Origin: a virus
Direction: 5' to 3' (one strand)
Length of the DNA stretch: 35,014 nucleotides
IMG/VR virus record: IMGVR_UViG_3300042485_003181
Location: 1-35,014 of that record
Shown here: piece after piece, positions 17,801 to 25,302 of the stretch
Numbering within the stretch: the first letter of the stretch is position 1
Layout: every line of letters begins with the position of its first letter
Notes under the pieces: model-generated
Databases searched by the model: none
Told to the model about the DNA's origin: nothing
What the model saw: the letters and a program-made list of their open reading frames with translations, nothing else
Position numbers and translations under genes: made by a program

Positions 17801-20800
17801 GTTGTTCCTGCACCACCAATGTTAAGTGTTGTAGCGGTTGTGTTAGCTAGATTAAAAGTAGATGTACTTACAGTTAAGTCACCGCCATCGATGTTGACGT
17901 CTCCGTCTACATCTAAGTTGTTGTTGATGTTTGTTGTACCAGTAGCAGCACCAATTTCAAGTGTCGTAGCTGCGCCAGCAAAGTTAACAGTTGTTGCAGT
18001 TGTGTTTAGTAAATTAAACGATGCGGCTGTGGTAGTTATGTCGCCACCGTTGACACTCAAGTCACCCGTTACAGTAACATCTCGATCAACCTTTAAGTCA
18101 ACACCAACAGTTAAATTCTTTTCAATACCTGCACCACCTTCAACAATTAAGGCGCCGGTATCTTTAGTTGAGCTGTCGGTTATATTTTTAACTAATAGTT
18201 TTGGAGTAGCTTCGATAGTAACACTTTCGCTACCGTTAGTTGTTACTGCTGTTAGATAAGTTTGTGTATTTTCTGTTACTTGAAATGCAATAGCAGTATT
18301 GTCAGGAACGTTAATAGACAACGTTCCGTTAACTGAGTGAACGTCAGCTGTTCTGTCATCGCCCATTGTTACATTAGCACCAACATTTAAATCAGTTCCA
18401 ACATACAGTTTCTTAGCAATTCCCACACCGCCAGCAAATGTGGCGCTAGCAATAGTACTGCTCGATGCGTCTAATACATTACTGAATGCTACCTTAGCAA
18501 TAGTTCCAAAACTAGTTAATTCGTTGCTGTTGGCTGTGTCTATTTTAAGATAGCTATTTGTATTTTCCTTAACTTCAAACGAACTAGAAACGTTATCTCT
18601 AATGTTAGCAGTCAACGTACCGTTGAATACGTTAGCAGATGTAGTATCAGTACCTAACGTGCTGTTAATGTTAACTTTTAAATTGTTAGCAATAGTAGTA
18701 GTGCCGCTGCCTGCACCAAAATTCAATGATGTAGCTGCGCCAAATGCATTAACAGTTGTGGCTGTAGTGTTTAATAAATTAAATGTTGTCTGATTAGTTG
18801 TAACATCGCCGCCCTTAACTTGTAGGTCGCCGTTTAATACTGTGCTGGCACTTTGTATTGTTAATGTTCCCGAACCTTCGCCTAGTGTAACACTAGTAGC
18901 GGATCTAAAAGCATTAACTGTGGTAATCAGTGTATCAAATAATGTTAATGTACCAGTGCTTGTACTTGCCAGTGTGGGGTTAGCACCATTTACGTTTACG
19001 TTTGTGGCATTGGTAAATGTTATAGTTTGGTTATCAACTACAAACGATCCTGTTGCAGCACCAATGTTGATTGCAGTTGCATCACCAAATGCGTTAATAG
19101 TAGTTGTGACAGTATCTAATAAATTAACACTAGCCTGTGTTGTACTAACAATACTACCCTTAACAACTAAATTTCCGTTGATGTTGGTATTGCTAGTTGT
19201 ATGGGCAATGTTTATAGTACCAGCATTTAAGAAAGCGTTAATTGTAGCTGGTCCGTCATCTGTAATAGATGCCGTGTTATCTCGATTTAATAGATTAAAT
19301 GTAGTAGCGGTTGAATAAATGTCGCCGCCGTTGATACCAAGGTCGCCTGCATAAGTTACTATGCTGCTAGCCACAGTTTCCGCAGCGGTTGTAACTTTAT
19401 TTAAATATCGATTTTCAACGTATGCTTGAACAGCAGGTTGAGTAGGTACTGTGTTAACGTCGGCAACACCTAAACTTGAAATTAAATTACTGTTGTTACT
19501 AACTTCTCGCAACTGAACACCAACTGGTATACCGTTTCTTTTAAACGGACCAATTGCTGCAAGACCTTGTAGGTTAATATTTTCAGCATCGATCGTAACT
19601 TCACCAGTCAATGCATTAACTGTAAAGAACTCTCCAATTCTATAGTTACCAATCTGGTCGCTGGTTACTGTAAATGATCTACCACCATTAATTTCTATAC
19701 GTTCTTTTGCTGGATCTGGTTCTCCGCCAAAAAACGGTAGTGCATTATAAGTTATACCTGCACCGACGTATTCCATGGCAGTACTTGATGTAGAAATTGT
19801 CGATACGTTGTGGAATTCTACCTCAGTGCCAGCTTCAACACTTTGTACCGGAGGAAACATGGTTACAGTAATCGAACCGCCGTATGTAAGATTCAAATAT
19901 ATAATTGTTGCTTCTTGAATATCTGAGATACTAGCAATAATAGATGTTCGTTCTGATACCAGTGTAGGGTCATTAGCAAGACTGTATTCTGGTTTAGTAA
20001 CTACTTCGGGTATATAACCAACACCGTAGTCAATTACGTCAATGATAATTTCTAATAAAGATTCTGATTGATCTGTTGGACCTTCTGGATCTAATGGTGA
20101 ACCAAGAGATGAACTAGTATTCTGTGTTGCAATATTGCCTATACTTTTAACGATAGTTTCATTCTTAACAATATTGCCTATGATTGTTTTTAGATATACA
20201 AATGATGATAAACATTCTTCAACTTGATCGCCTAATACTTGACCGTTGAGGAATGCCTTGGCTGCATTAACAGTTTGACTATTTCCTTGATAAGTCAAGT
20301 CATAACGCATTGCATCAATAACATAGCCTAAATCTCGCTCTGATATTGCAACGTCATATACGCCAACTAGTGCTGGATAGTTAACTGCGGTCCACGCGGT
20401 AATCTCACTTAGTATAAATGTTCTGTTTAAACGTAATATTTCAGCGGCTTCGTAAAATCCAGGTTCTCTAACAGTGGTTGCTGGCATGCTAACAGTTGGA
20501 GCAACAGACACGCCTAAATTAATAATATTAATTACTGTGTTAAAATTACTTGTTATTCTGTTTTGCGCTGTAACGTTTGATGTTAAGGCCAGTGTTTGAG
20601 CTTTGGCTTCTGTTAAACCGGCAATAGTTTGTGCTTTTTGCAAGCTAGTAACTTTACTTGAGTATCCACGTAGATACGATAATCCAGCAGCTACACTTTG
20701 GTAGTTTGAGTTGAATACCGTGTCACTTAGTACAGCATTTACAATAATGCCAACGTCTCTACGGCATTTTAATTCATCATACTTAAACGGTAAACTTGCA

Positions 20801-22383
20801 GCTGATGTTGACGATACGTAGTATGCAGTTGGGTCGTTGCCCAAAAACATAACACTACCAACTTGTGGCTTATTTGAAAGATAATTAATCTGTATCGATT
20901 GATTCTTAGATAAGTTAGCTATTGCACTAGCACCATTTGCCGGAGTAATAGTAATACTAGGTTGAAAGTCGTAACCGCTACCTGGATCAGTTATTGTGAT
21001 AGCATTAATTATACCTAAAATAGGGTCAATACTAGCTACAGCGGTAGCTGGTGTGCCGCCTGGAATTGTAGGAGGATCTATCAAGACACTAGGAGCTGTA
21101 GTAAATCCGCTGCCTTCGCCAGTTACTGTAGCAGAACCCACTGTTGAATAATAGTCTGATGTGATTTGACCTTGATCGTACGGATCAGGATAATAACCGT
21201 CTGCTAAGAATCCTATTTCACCAAAGTCAACAACAGAGTTTGAAATACTTAGGTAGCCGCCACGTGTAGTATAGAATGCCTTGGCACAAAATACAGCAAA
21301 GCAACTTACTAATTGCATATAACCAAAATTGCTAATGTGGAATCCTACGGCACCTTGAGCGACTTGAGTGAACGCATCAGCAACCATAGATTTAATTGGG
21401 CTTTCAGTGCTGTATCGATCGCCGTCGATCAACATGCCGCCACCGGCGCCTTCAACGTTGATACCGTATACACTTACCTGACCAGTTTGTAATTCATCGT
21501 CGAGTAGCGGTCTTGGTCCAACAACCATAGTACCTGTTATGTCAGGTTGTTCTGTTACAAACGGTAACCATTCTTCGCCATTATTTAACCAAGGTCCGTT
21601 AATATTTGAACAGTTCTGTATGTACGGGCTAGTGTCAACAATCGCATCTCTATCAATGTTAACACAATATGCAGGAGCTGGTACGCCCTTAAATACTACT
21701 TGTGCAATATAAGTACCACTGTTTACATGAAATAAATCAGTACCTTTTAGAACTTTATTAGTTACACCAGGAGTAACAGCGGTGCTAGAAATATTAGTAC
21801 CCACCTGTCTATATCTAAAAGTATTGGGCGTCGGTACATCATAGATGTTAACATCAGTTTCTTCAACAGCAACTACTGTTGAACATTTAACTCGTACTCG
21901 TTCACCTTCATCAAATCCGTGATTAGATGAAGTTGTGATTGTTACATACTCAGCTGTTTTTACAACATTACTAATACCGTACGATACTGTTCCATTAAGT
22001 GGTCGAATAATTGTATTACGTAAATTATCACCAATGATACTGACCTTAGGCGGTACTTGTAATGGATTATCTTCGTAGAATTCACCGCTACGCACATAGA
22101 TAGTTGTGCCTTGCTGTGCCGTGGCCAGCGCCGACTTTATTGTACGCTTGGCTTGACTTTTGCCTTCGCCGTAGCCCGTATTAGCGTCGTCACCGTCTAG
22201 CGTAACATACATTACGTTTGTAACTTCTGGTCCGGGAATCGCTACTCCGGGACCAAATTCTAAGTCACCATTAATGATAACTCGCTGAGATGGATTTAAC
22301 TCAATGTTGCCGTCGGCCCGCTGTAGGACGGTATCGTCTAAAAAGCTGCCAGGGTTTAGGTTCTGTCTACGTAAATATTTCAT
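14884..22383 (-). CDS. Giant virion structural/fibre protein (2499 aa), beta-helix head and repeat shaft
   Basis: I take the ATG at 22381-22383 (MKYLRRQNLNPGSFLDD) as the start, two nucleotides after the stop of the upstream gene. An ATG at 22419 would add 12 residues overlapping that gene and has no ribosome-binding site. Residues 59-135 match the beta-helix/DUF1565-like start of the 2390-aa neighbour (YVTLDGDDANTG, AKRTIKSALATAQQG, RSGEFYEDNPLQVPP, GDNLRNTIIRPLNG), followed by an HGFDEGERVRV module near 152. Two related helical segments follow: CRRDVGIIVNAV--D near 539 and ERDLGYVIDAMRYDLTYQGN near 679. From about 1014 to 2428 it is a repeat shaft (DGDVNIDGGDLTVSTTTFNL and VVTGDLAVNGGD modules, 54- and 55-residue periods). 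The C-terminus (AVQYGGTGQSSFTTNGVIYG near 2435) is a motif common at fibre ends. It is probably a long fibre or another tail-attached structural protein. Confidence 0.85.
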   Translation of the reverse strand: MKYLRRQNLNPGSFLDDTVLQRADGNIELNPSQRVIINGDLEFGPGVAIPGPEVTNVMYVTLDGDDANTGYGEGKSQAKRTIKSALATAQQGTTIYVRSGEFYEDNPLQVPPKVSIIGDNLRNTIIRPLNGTVSYGISNVVKTAEYVTITTSSNHGFDEGERVRVKCSTVVAVEETDVNIYDVPTPNTFRYRQVGTNISSTAVTPGVTNKVLKGTDLFHVNSGTYIAQVVFKGVPAPAYCVNIDRDAIVDTSPYIQNCSNINGPWLNNGEEWLPFVTEQPDITGTMVVGPRPLLDDELQTGQVSVYGINVEGAGGGMLIDGDRYSTESPIKSMVADAFTQVAQGAVGFHISNFGYMQLVSCFAVFCAKAFYTTRGGYLSISNSVVDFGEIGFLADGYYPDPYDQGQITSDYYSTVGSATVTGEGSGFTTAPSVLIDPPTIPGGTPATAVASIDPILGIINAITITDPGSGYDFQPSITITPANGASAIANLSKNQSIQINYLSNKPQVGSVMFLGNDPTAYYVSSTSAASLPFKYDELKCRRDVGIIVNAVLSDTVFNSNYQSVAAGLSYLRGYSSKVTSLQKAQTIAGLTEAKAQTLALTSNVTAQNRITSNFNTVINIINLGVSVAPTVSMPATTVREPGFYEAAEILRLNRTFILSEITAWTAVNYPALVGVYDVAISERDLGYVIDAMRYDLTYQGNSQTVNAAKAFLNGQVLGDQVEECLSSFVYLKTIIGNIVKNETIVKSIGNIATQNTSSSLGSPLDPEGPTDQSESLLEIIIDVIDYGVGYIPEVVTKPEYSLANDPTLVSERTSIIASISDIQEATIIYLNLTYGGSITVTMFPPVQSVEAGTEVEFHNVSTISTSSTAMEYVGAGITYNALPFFGGEPDPAKERIEINGGRSFTVTSDQIGNYRIGEFFTVNALTGEVTIDAENINLQGLAAIGPFKRNGIPVGVQLREVSNNSNLISSLGVADVNTVPTQPAVQAYVENRYLNKVTTAAETVASSIVTYAGDLGINGGDIYSTATTFNLLNRDNTASITDDGPATINAFLNAGTINIAHTTSNTNINGNLVVKGSIVSTTQASVNLLDTVTTTINAFGDATAINIGAATGSFVVDNQTITFTNATNVNVNGANPTLASTSTGTLTLFDTLITTVNAFRSATSVTLGEGSGTLTIQSASTVLNGDLQVKGGDVTTNQTTFNLLNTTATTVNAFGAATSLNFGAGSGTTTIANNLKVNINSTLGTDTTSANVFNGTLTANIRDNVSSSFEVKENTNSYLKIDTANSNELTSFGTIAKVAFSNVLDASSSTIASATFAGGVGIAKKLYVGTDLNVGANVTMGDDRTADVHSVNGTLSINVPDNTAIAFQVTENTQTYLTAVTTNGSESVTIEATPKLLVKNITDSSTKDTGALIVEGGAGIEKNLTVGVDLKVDRDVTVTGDLSVNGGDITTTAASFNLLNTTATTVNFAGAATTLEIGAATGTTNINNNLDVDGDVNIDGGDLTVSTSTFNLANTTATTLNIGGAGTTFNLGTSAGAATTVNIGSSSRTGNTVEINSTAAGTINLTTDVTSGIVNEWQSVTGTINIGSTGNINLGTGSSATTTAAVGGAITGNILKISSTAVGTANLTSDVTSGIVNVFADTTGTINIGGQGSTINLGATGSNSILEVRGSSSSGTATIRTNSGVVTADVFNTVATTGNLFGAGTTISIGAATGTTTINNANTVVTGDLAVNGGDVTTSATTFNLLNTTVTTGNLFGAGTSITIGAVTGTTTIRNANTVVTGDLAVNGGDITSSATTFNLVNATATSVNFAGAATALEIGAATGLTRVKNNFEVDGDVTIDGGDLIASTATFNLVNTSATTVNFAGAATTLEIGAATGTTNINNNLDVDGDVNIDGGDLTVSTTTFNLANTTATTVNAFGAATSLVFAAATGTTNIRNNLDVDGDINVDGGDITTSAGTFNLANTTATTVNAFGAATGITIGFASPTGLTTIKHDLKVDGDLAVDGTLTLGNDVTISGDLAVNGGDLTTTATTFNLINANAATVNFAGAGTAVSIGAGTGTTTINNANTVVTGDLAVNGGDITSSAVTVNILAATSTTVNAFGAATALNLGAATGTTIVRNNFEVDLNTVLNGSLTVDLGATVTGDLAVNGGDITTSFATFNLINANATTVNFAGAATSIEIGAATGTTNINNNLDVDGDVNIDGGDLTVSTTTFNLANATATTVNAFGAATDIQIGAATGTTNINNNLDVDGDVNIDGGDLTVSTTTFNLANTTATTGNLFGVATGVNVGISAASASTLTYGPAITGNTFKLAGTTVGTVNYTTDVTSGIVNAWQSVTGTVNLGKSGTINIGNSTTATTAAVIGGAFTGNSLKIAGTISGSVTLNSDVTTGSVSLFNNITTGTLNVAGAGASTINLGSATSTVNIGVLTLATDLAVQYGGTGQSSFTTNGVIYGQNASGLAVTAASLPGSNATTSYGVLTTDVSNVPVWTDTIDGGSY
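15100..19340 (-). repeat. In-frame 162/165-nt repeat array in the 2499-aa protein gene
   Basis: Two unit lengths are visible. The VDGDVNIDGGDLTVS unit has a 162-nt period: a 59-nt stretch at 15572-15630 recurs without a mismatch at 15734-15792. The VVTGDLAVNGGD unit has a 165-nt period, with aligned units at 17022 and 17187. More diverged copies extend on both sides. The 20-mer CCGTTAACGGCTAGGTCACC at 17021 is identical to copies at 5135 and 5300 in another fibre gene. Confidence 0.85.
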
Positions 22384-22385
22384 AA

Positions 22386-22697
22386 TTATATCGTCACATA
22401 ACTCACTGTTACACTGCATCCATTGGATGTAGTTGTTAAAGCATAAATTCGATCATTAGAGCCTAGTACTAATCGTTCAGTGCTGAAAACAAATGTATCG
22501 TTTGGATCTATCGGTGCTTGATTTACAATCTTATTTGTATTTGTTGGGGTTGCTCCGGACGCTACTACGTGTACATCAATATATTCAACAACAGTGTTAA
22601 GGTTGCAAAATAACATTGCTGTGATCGCCGCATCTTGAGTGAGGTCTGGACTAATAGCTATTGTAGTGTTTCCTAGTAGTGTGCTTTGAATTGCCAT
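22386..22697 (-). CDS. Small virion-associated protein (103 aa), unknown role
   Basis: The protein begins MAIQSTLLGNTTIAISPDLTQDAAITAMLFCNL and continues with EYIDVHVVASGATPTNTNKI, a PIDPNDTFVFSTERLVLGSNDRIYAL segment and VTVSYVTI at the end. I recall similar roughly 100-residue proteins (AIT-M-FCN ... V-VV-SGG-----N-I ... D--V---EKLVLG--D-I) among structural genes of cyanophages and other aquatic T4-like phages. It looks like a single beta-sandwich domain with no signal peptide or membrane segment. It starts 9 nt after the preceding gene's stop, and its own stop is two nucleotides before the giant 2499-aa gene, so the three are probably cotranscribed and coupled. A tail or fibre accessory role is likely; the function is not known. 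Confidence 0.75.
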   Translation of the reverse strand: MAIQSTLLGNTTIAISPDLTQDAAITAMLFCNLNTVVEYIDVHVVASGATPTNTNKIVNQAPIDPNDTFVFSTERLVLGSNDRIYALTTTSNGCSVTVSYVTI

Positions 22698-22706
22698 TTT
22701 GTGTCC

Positions 22707-24122
22707 TTAAAGTATAAGTGAATAAAGCAAAGCCTTAGTCTTGCTTATTAACTCGTCATTTGTTCCTATTGCATTTACAAAATATAACCCCGTACCTCCG
22801 GTGCCTGGTGTATCTGTAGAATAAATTCTAACATATCCATTTGGAGTTGTTCCGCCCGGGTAAGTAACTGACGGGGTTGTTTGTGTCCAATGCTTAATGT
22901 TTATTGCTGTATCAATGTGCAGCTGTCCGGCTGGATGAGTATATGTACCTGTGTAACCGATAGCTGCGGCACCTGTATGTCCAATAGTGTCTTCATGCAG
23001 AATAAGTTGTTGATTAATTAACACTCCGTTAGAGCCGTCAATTTGCATTATGTTAGTTCCGTCAACTTCGACGGTTACTAAACTATTCGTTAGCGACGGA
23101 TTGCTATCAATGTCGTATACTTGAATCTTAGTATCGTTTTGTACAATTTTATCAGTTGTGATTCCAGATACTGCAACTCTAGTGTACTCTGCTACAGCAC
23201 GAATGTTTGGAATATAATTATCATTAATTATTATATCCGGTTGAACTGTTCCGTTAGCAGATAAGTTACTGTAATTTAATCCCGTGTTATCATATGTAAA
23301 ACTAAATGAGCTAACTGATTCAACAACTATAAATGTTCCACTAAAATCACCGTCAGTTGAGCAATTTATGTTAACTCGATTATTTGTTTCTAGTCCATAT
23401 GCACTTAGGTCAGCATCAACTGTCACAGTTGCTACATTTCCCGATCGAACCACTGATACAATATTCCAAACTACGTTTTCTACTAGATCACCATCGTATC
23501 GCAATACTCGTTTTTCATAAAACGGATCGCCGCTTAAACCTTGTACAGAAATAACAGCATCAGGAGAGTCGCCATAACTACCTACATCAATAGAAAGTCC
23601 ATCGTGTTTACCAGATCCTTGGCTGTAGGTATTAATACTGTTTGTAGCGATTGCACGTAGATTGTTATTTGCATCTGCAAATATAAAAGTTCCCGAATCT
23701 GGGTATGTAGGATTTTCTAAATCACTAACATTACCTGATGGATCAACACTATCAAGAGTGTCATTCCATAATATAAATGCCGATGGTTGAATAGGCCCGC
23801 GATATATCTTAATTCCCGAAGTGCCAGAACCGCTACCGCTATTGCCCGATCCAGACACTCCGTTATTAGATAACTCACCGTCGTTTAATACAATTACTTT
23901 ATCAGTGACTGTAAGATTAGTTGATTGAATCCAAGTAGACGAGCCGATAACTTCTAAATTACCATTGATAACAACTGTACCCGGAGTTAGAGTTGATGTA
24001 AATGGTGCTAGATTAGTATCCAGTACGATGCTACCGGCAGAGCGATTACCGCCCGATGCCGTAGCTGTTCCTACTATTAACTTATAGTCGCCTTGGTCGA
24101 CTCTAACTATCTTTGTTGACAT
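22707..24122 (-). CDS. Fibre-like structural protein (471 aa)
   Basis: The start MSTKIVRVDQGDYKLIVG is preceded by the strong site AAGGAGAATAGGC. Residues 25-85 show the pattern SIVLDT, GTVVINGNLEVIGSSTWIQS, TNLTVTDKVIVLNDGE, a motif common to fibre-like proteins of aquatic T4-like phages. A Gly/Ser linker (SGSGNSGSGSGTSG) follows at about 93-106. Then comes a segment with KIYRGP and ILWNDTLD, like the 'I.R....D...L.WNE' segment of such proteins. A VRSGNVATVTVDADLSAYGLETNNRVNI module near 240-265 is a relative of the HGF-GD modules in the giant proteins. The C-terminal part (GYTGTYTHPAGQLHIDTAINI and GGTGLYFVN) is beta-rich. It is likely a tail or fibre-attached structural protein in the fibre block; its partner is unknown. 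Confidence 0.75.
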   Translation of the reverse strand: MSTKIVRVDQGDYKLIVGTATASGGNRSAGSIVLDTNLAPFTSTLTPGTVVINGNLEVIGSSTWIQSTNLTVTDKVIVLNDGELSNNGVSGSGNSGSGSGTSGIKIYRGPIQPSAFILWNDTLDSVDPSGNVSDLENPTYPDSGTFIFADANNNLRAIATNSINTYSQGSGKHDGLSIDVGSYGDSPDAVISVQGLSGDPFYEKRVLRYDGDLVENVVWNIVSVVRSGNVATVTVDADLSAYGLETNNRVNINCSTDGDFSGTFIVVESVSSFSFTYDNTGLNYSNLSANGTVQPDIIINDNYIPNIRAVAEYTRVAVSGITTDKIVQNDTKIQVYDIDSNPSLTNSLVTVEVDGTNIMQIDGSNGVLINQQLILHEDTIGHTGAAAIGYTGTYTHPAGQLHIDTAINIKHWTQTTPSVTYPGGTTPNGYVRIYSTDTPGTGGTGLYFVNAIGTNDELISKTKALLYSLIL

Positions 24123-24145
24123 GCCTATTCTCCTTTACGAGTCAA

Positions 24146-25078
24146 TTAGGCATTGGCAATTTGTAGATAAATTCCAGCTGCTGTATCAAATTTCCACGGA
24201 GCTGCTTGACCAGTTGCATATAACCATCCGCTTCCGCCGGCTCGTGTTACTGTTGCTTTGCGACCTGTTAACTTAGTAACAAAATACTCACCGCCTGCAC
24301 TGTCAACAGCAGCAATACTGCATTCACCAGCAGCATTAGCCAATGTAGACTGTAATTCAACGTGCGGAATAGTTGTTCCATTTGTTGTACGTGTACCGTC
24401 TGTTACTTTGTAACGACGACCTGATACTTGACGAATAATATCAACAGTAGTTGCTGATCCGCCTGTTAGGAATGCTGTCATTACGATAGCATTTTCTTGG
24501 TTACCAGTTGTACTAATGACACCACTGTCAACTAACATGTTAACTGATGTAGCTGTTACTGATTGTGTAAAGGTTGGAGTTGGAGCTGCTGCGTATCCAG
24601 AACCTGCTTCTGTAATAACAACTGCTTTAGCACGGAATGCCAATACTACTGTTAGGCCAGTACCGGCACCGTTTGAAGTAGTTGCTTGAGCACCTGTAGG
24701 TAATGTAGTAAATGTACCACGGCTACCGCCAGTGAAGTCAAATGTCAATGCATCGTCGCCGCCTGTTCCACCAATAGTAGCAACACGTAGTACAGCATCT
24801 GTACCAGTAACTGTAATTAATTGACCTACAGTGTAACCAACTTGTGTGCCTCCAACTGTTGTTACACTTTCAACTTCAGAAGTGATAGTACCAGTAGCTG
24901 TAACACCGCCTGGTATTGTTGGAGCTGAAAATCCGATTGTTGGGCGAGTTGTGTATGCACCTAGTGCGTTTAATGTAACACTAGCAACTGCTCCGCCGCC
25001 AATACCGTTGTCAGTAGTAACGCTTGCCGAACCTGTGTTGCGGTTACCGAAATATTTTTTGTTTAATGGACGTCCCAT
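24146..25078 (-). CDS. Virion structural protein (310 aa), first gene after the capsid terminator
   Basis: The protein starts MGRPLNKKYFGNRNTGS after the ribosome-binding site AAAGGAGAAATC. It has tandem segments of the type LNALGAYTTRPTIGFSAPTIPGG and EAGSGYAAAPTPTFTQS, which look like two versions of a 'G.GY...PT..F..P' beta repeat. The same repeat type occurs in the 2499-aa protein (GSGFTTAPSVLIDPPTIPGG, GSGYDFQPSITITP). The last 90 residues (RYKVTDGTRTTNGTTI, GGEYFVTKLTGRKATVTR, PWKFDTAAGIYLQI) form a mixed domain. It begins the second minus-strand block, downstream of a GATAAATA late-promoter-like box and separate from the capsid operon. Its place right after gp23, and probable high expression, suggest an abundant virion component such as a capsid decoration or tail protein, but this is inference. 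Confidence 0.72.
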   Translation of the reverse strand: MGRPLNKKYFGNRNTGSASVTTDNGIGGGAVASVTLNALGAYTTRPTIGFSAPTIPGGVTATGTITSEVESVTTVGGTQVGYTVGQLITVTGTDAVLRVATIGGTGGDDALTFDFTGGSRGTFTTLPTGAQATTSNGAGTGLTVVLAFRAKAVVITEAGSGYAAAPTPTFTQSVTATSVNMLVDSGVISTTGNQENAIVMTAFLTGGSATTVDIIRQVSGRRYKVTDGTRTTNGTTIPHVELQSTLANAAGECSIAAVDSAGGEYFVTKLTGRKATVTRAGGSGWLYATGQAAPWKFDTAAGIYLQIANA

Positions 25079-25144
25079 TTGATTTCTCCTTTAAGTGACG
25101 TTCTAGGTCTACGCGGCGGGTACCGCATAATTGTTCTAGTAATG

Positions 25145-25152
25145 TATTTATC
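25145..25152 (-). promoter_or_regulatory. Late-promoter-like box GATAAATA
   Basis: On the minus strand GATAAATA, followed by CATT, matches the T4 late consensus TATAAATA at seven of eight positions. It lies 67 nt upstream of the start of the 310-aa gene and downstream of the capsid-operon terminator, where a new promoter is needed. Confidence 0.55.
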
Positions 25153-25246
25153 ATATACTAAAAATATAAAAAATATGCCCTACAGGGTCTAGTAACCTAA
25201 TATTTTAAAGATAGTGTATCTAATACTTCCACTAAAAAATACACTC

Positions 25247-25274
25247 AATAAAAAAGGGCTCCGAAGAGCCCTTT
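25247..25274 (-). terminator. Intrinsic terminator after gp23 (UUCG loop)
   Basis: Read on the minus strand: AAAGGGCTC, loop TTCG, GAGCCCTTT running into TTTATTG. A nine-base-pair stem closed by the very stable UUCG tetraloop and followed by a T tract (plus-strand A run at 25250-25255) is a textbook rho-independent terminator. It begins 29 nt after the gp23 stop codon. Confidence 0.92.
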
Positions 25275-25302
25275 GATAATAAACAACCTTTCGGTATGTT
25301 GA

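Larger units (their letters stand above)
25083..25302 (-). other. Regulatory intergenic region between the capsid operon and the fibre block
   Basis: No gene fits in these 220 nt. In the direction of transcription (right to left) there is first the UUCG terminator, then an inverted repeat with 7-bp arms AGTGTAT / ATACACT (25213-25219 and 25239-25245). Next, on the minus strand, come a CCC-TGTA-GGG mini-hairpin followed by a T-rich stretch near 25150-25185, the GATAAATA box, and the ribosome-binding site AAAGGAGAAATC. It therefore ends one transcript and starts the next. Confidence 0.65.

Noticed and set aside
15425-18259. A 944-codon open frame on the plus strand inside the giant fibre gene
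   Set aside because: It is antisense to the repeat shaft. The repeated Val/Ala/Thr/Asn codons rarely give stops in the opposite strand, so long antisense frames arise (also at 6644-7642 and 1616-2383). Its product is a Val/Pro/Ala-rich string with no recognisable fold.
4000-19300. Regularly spaced repeats that could suggest a CRISPR array
   Set aside because: The repeats are in-frame protein modules of 54-55 codons, the 'spacers' are also related to each other, and there are no cas genes.
22384-22419. Alternative ATG giving a 12-residue longer giant protein (MQCNSELCDDII)
   Set aside because: It overlaps the upstream gene by 34 nt, has no ribosome-binding site, and the extension is unlike the KYLRRQNLNPGS start expected of this protein type.
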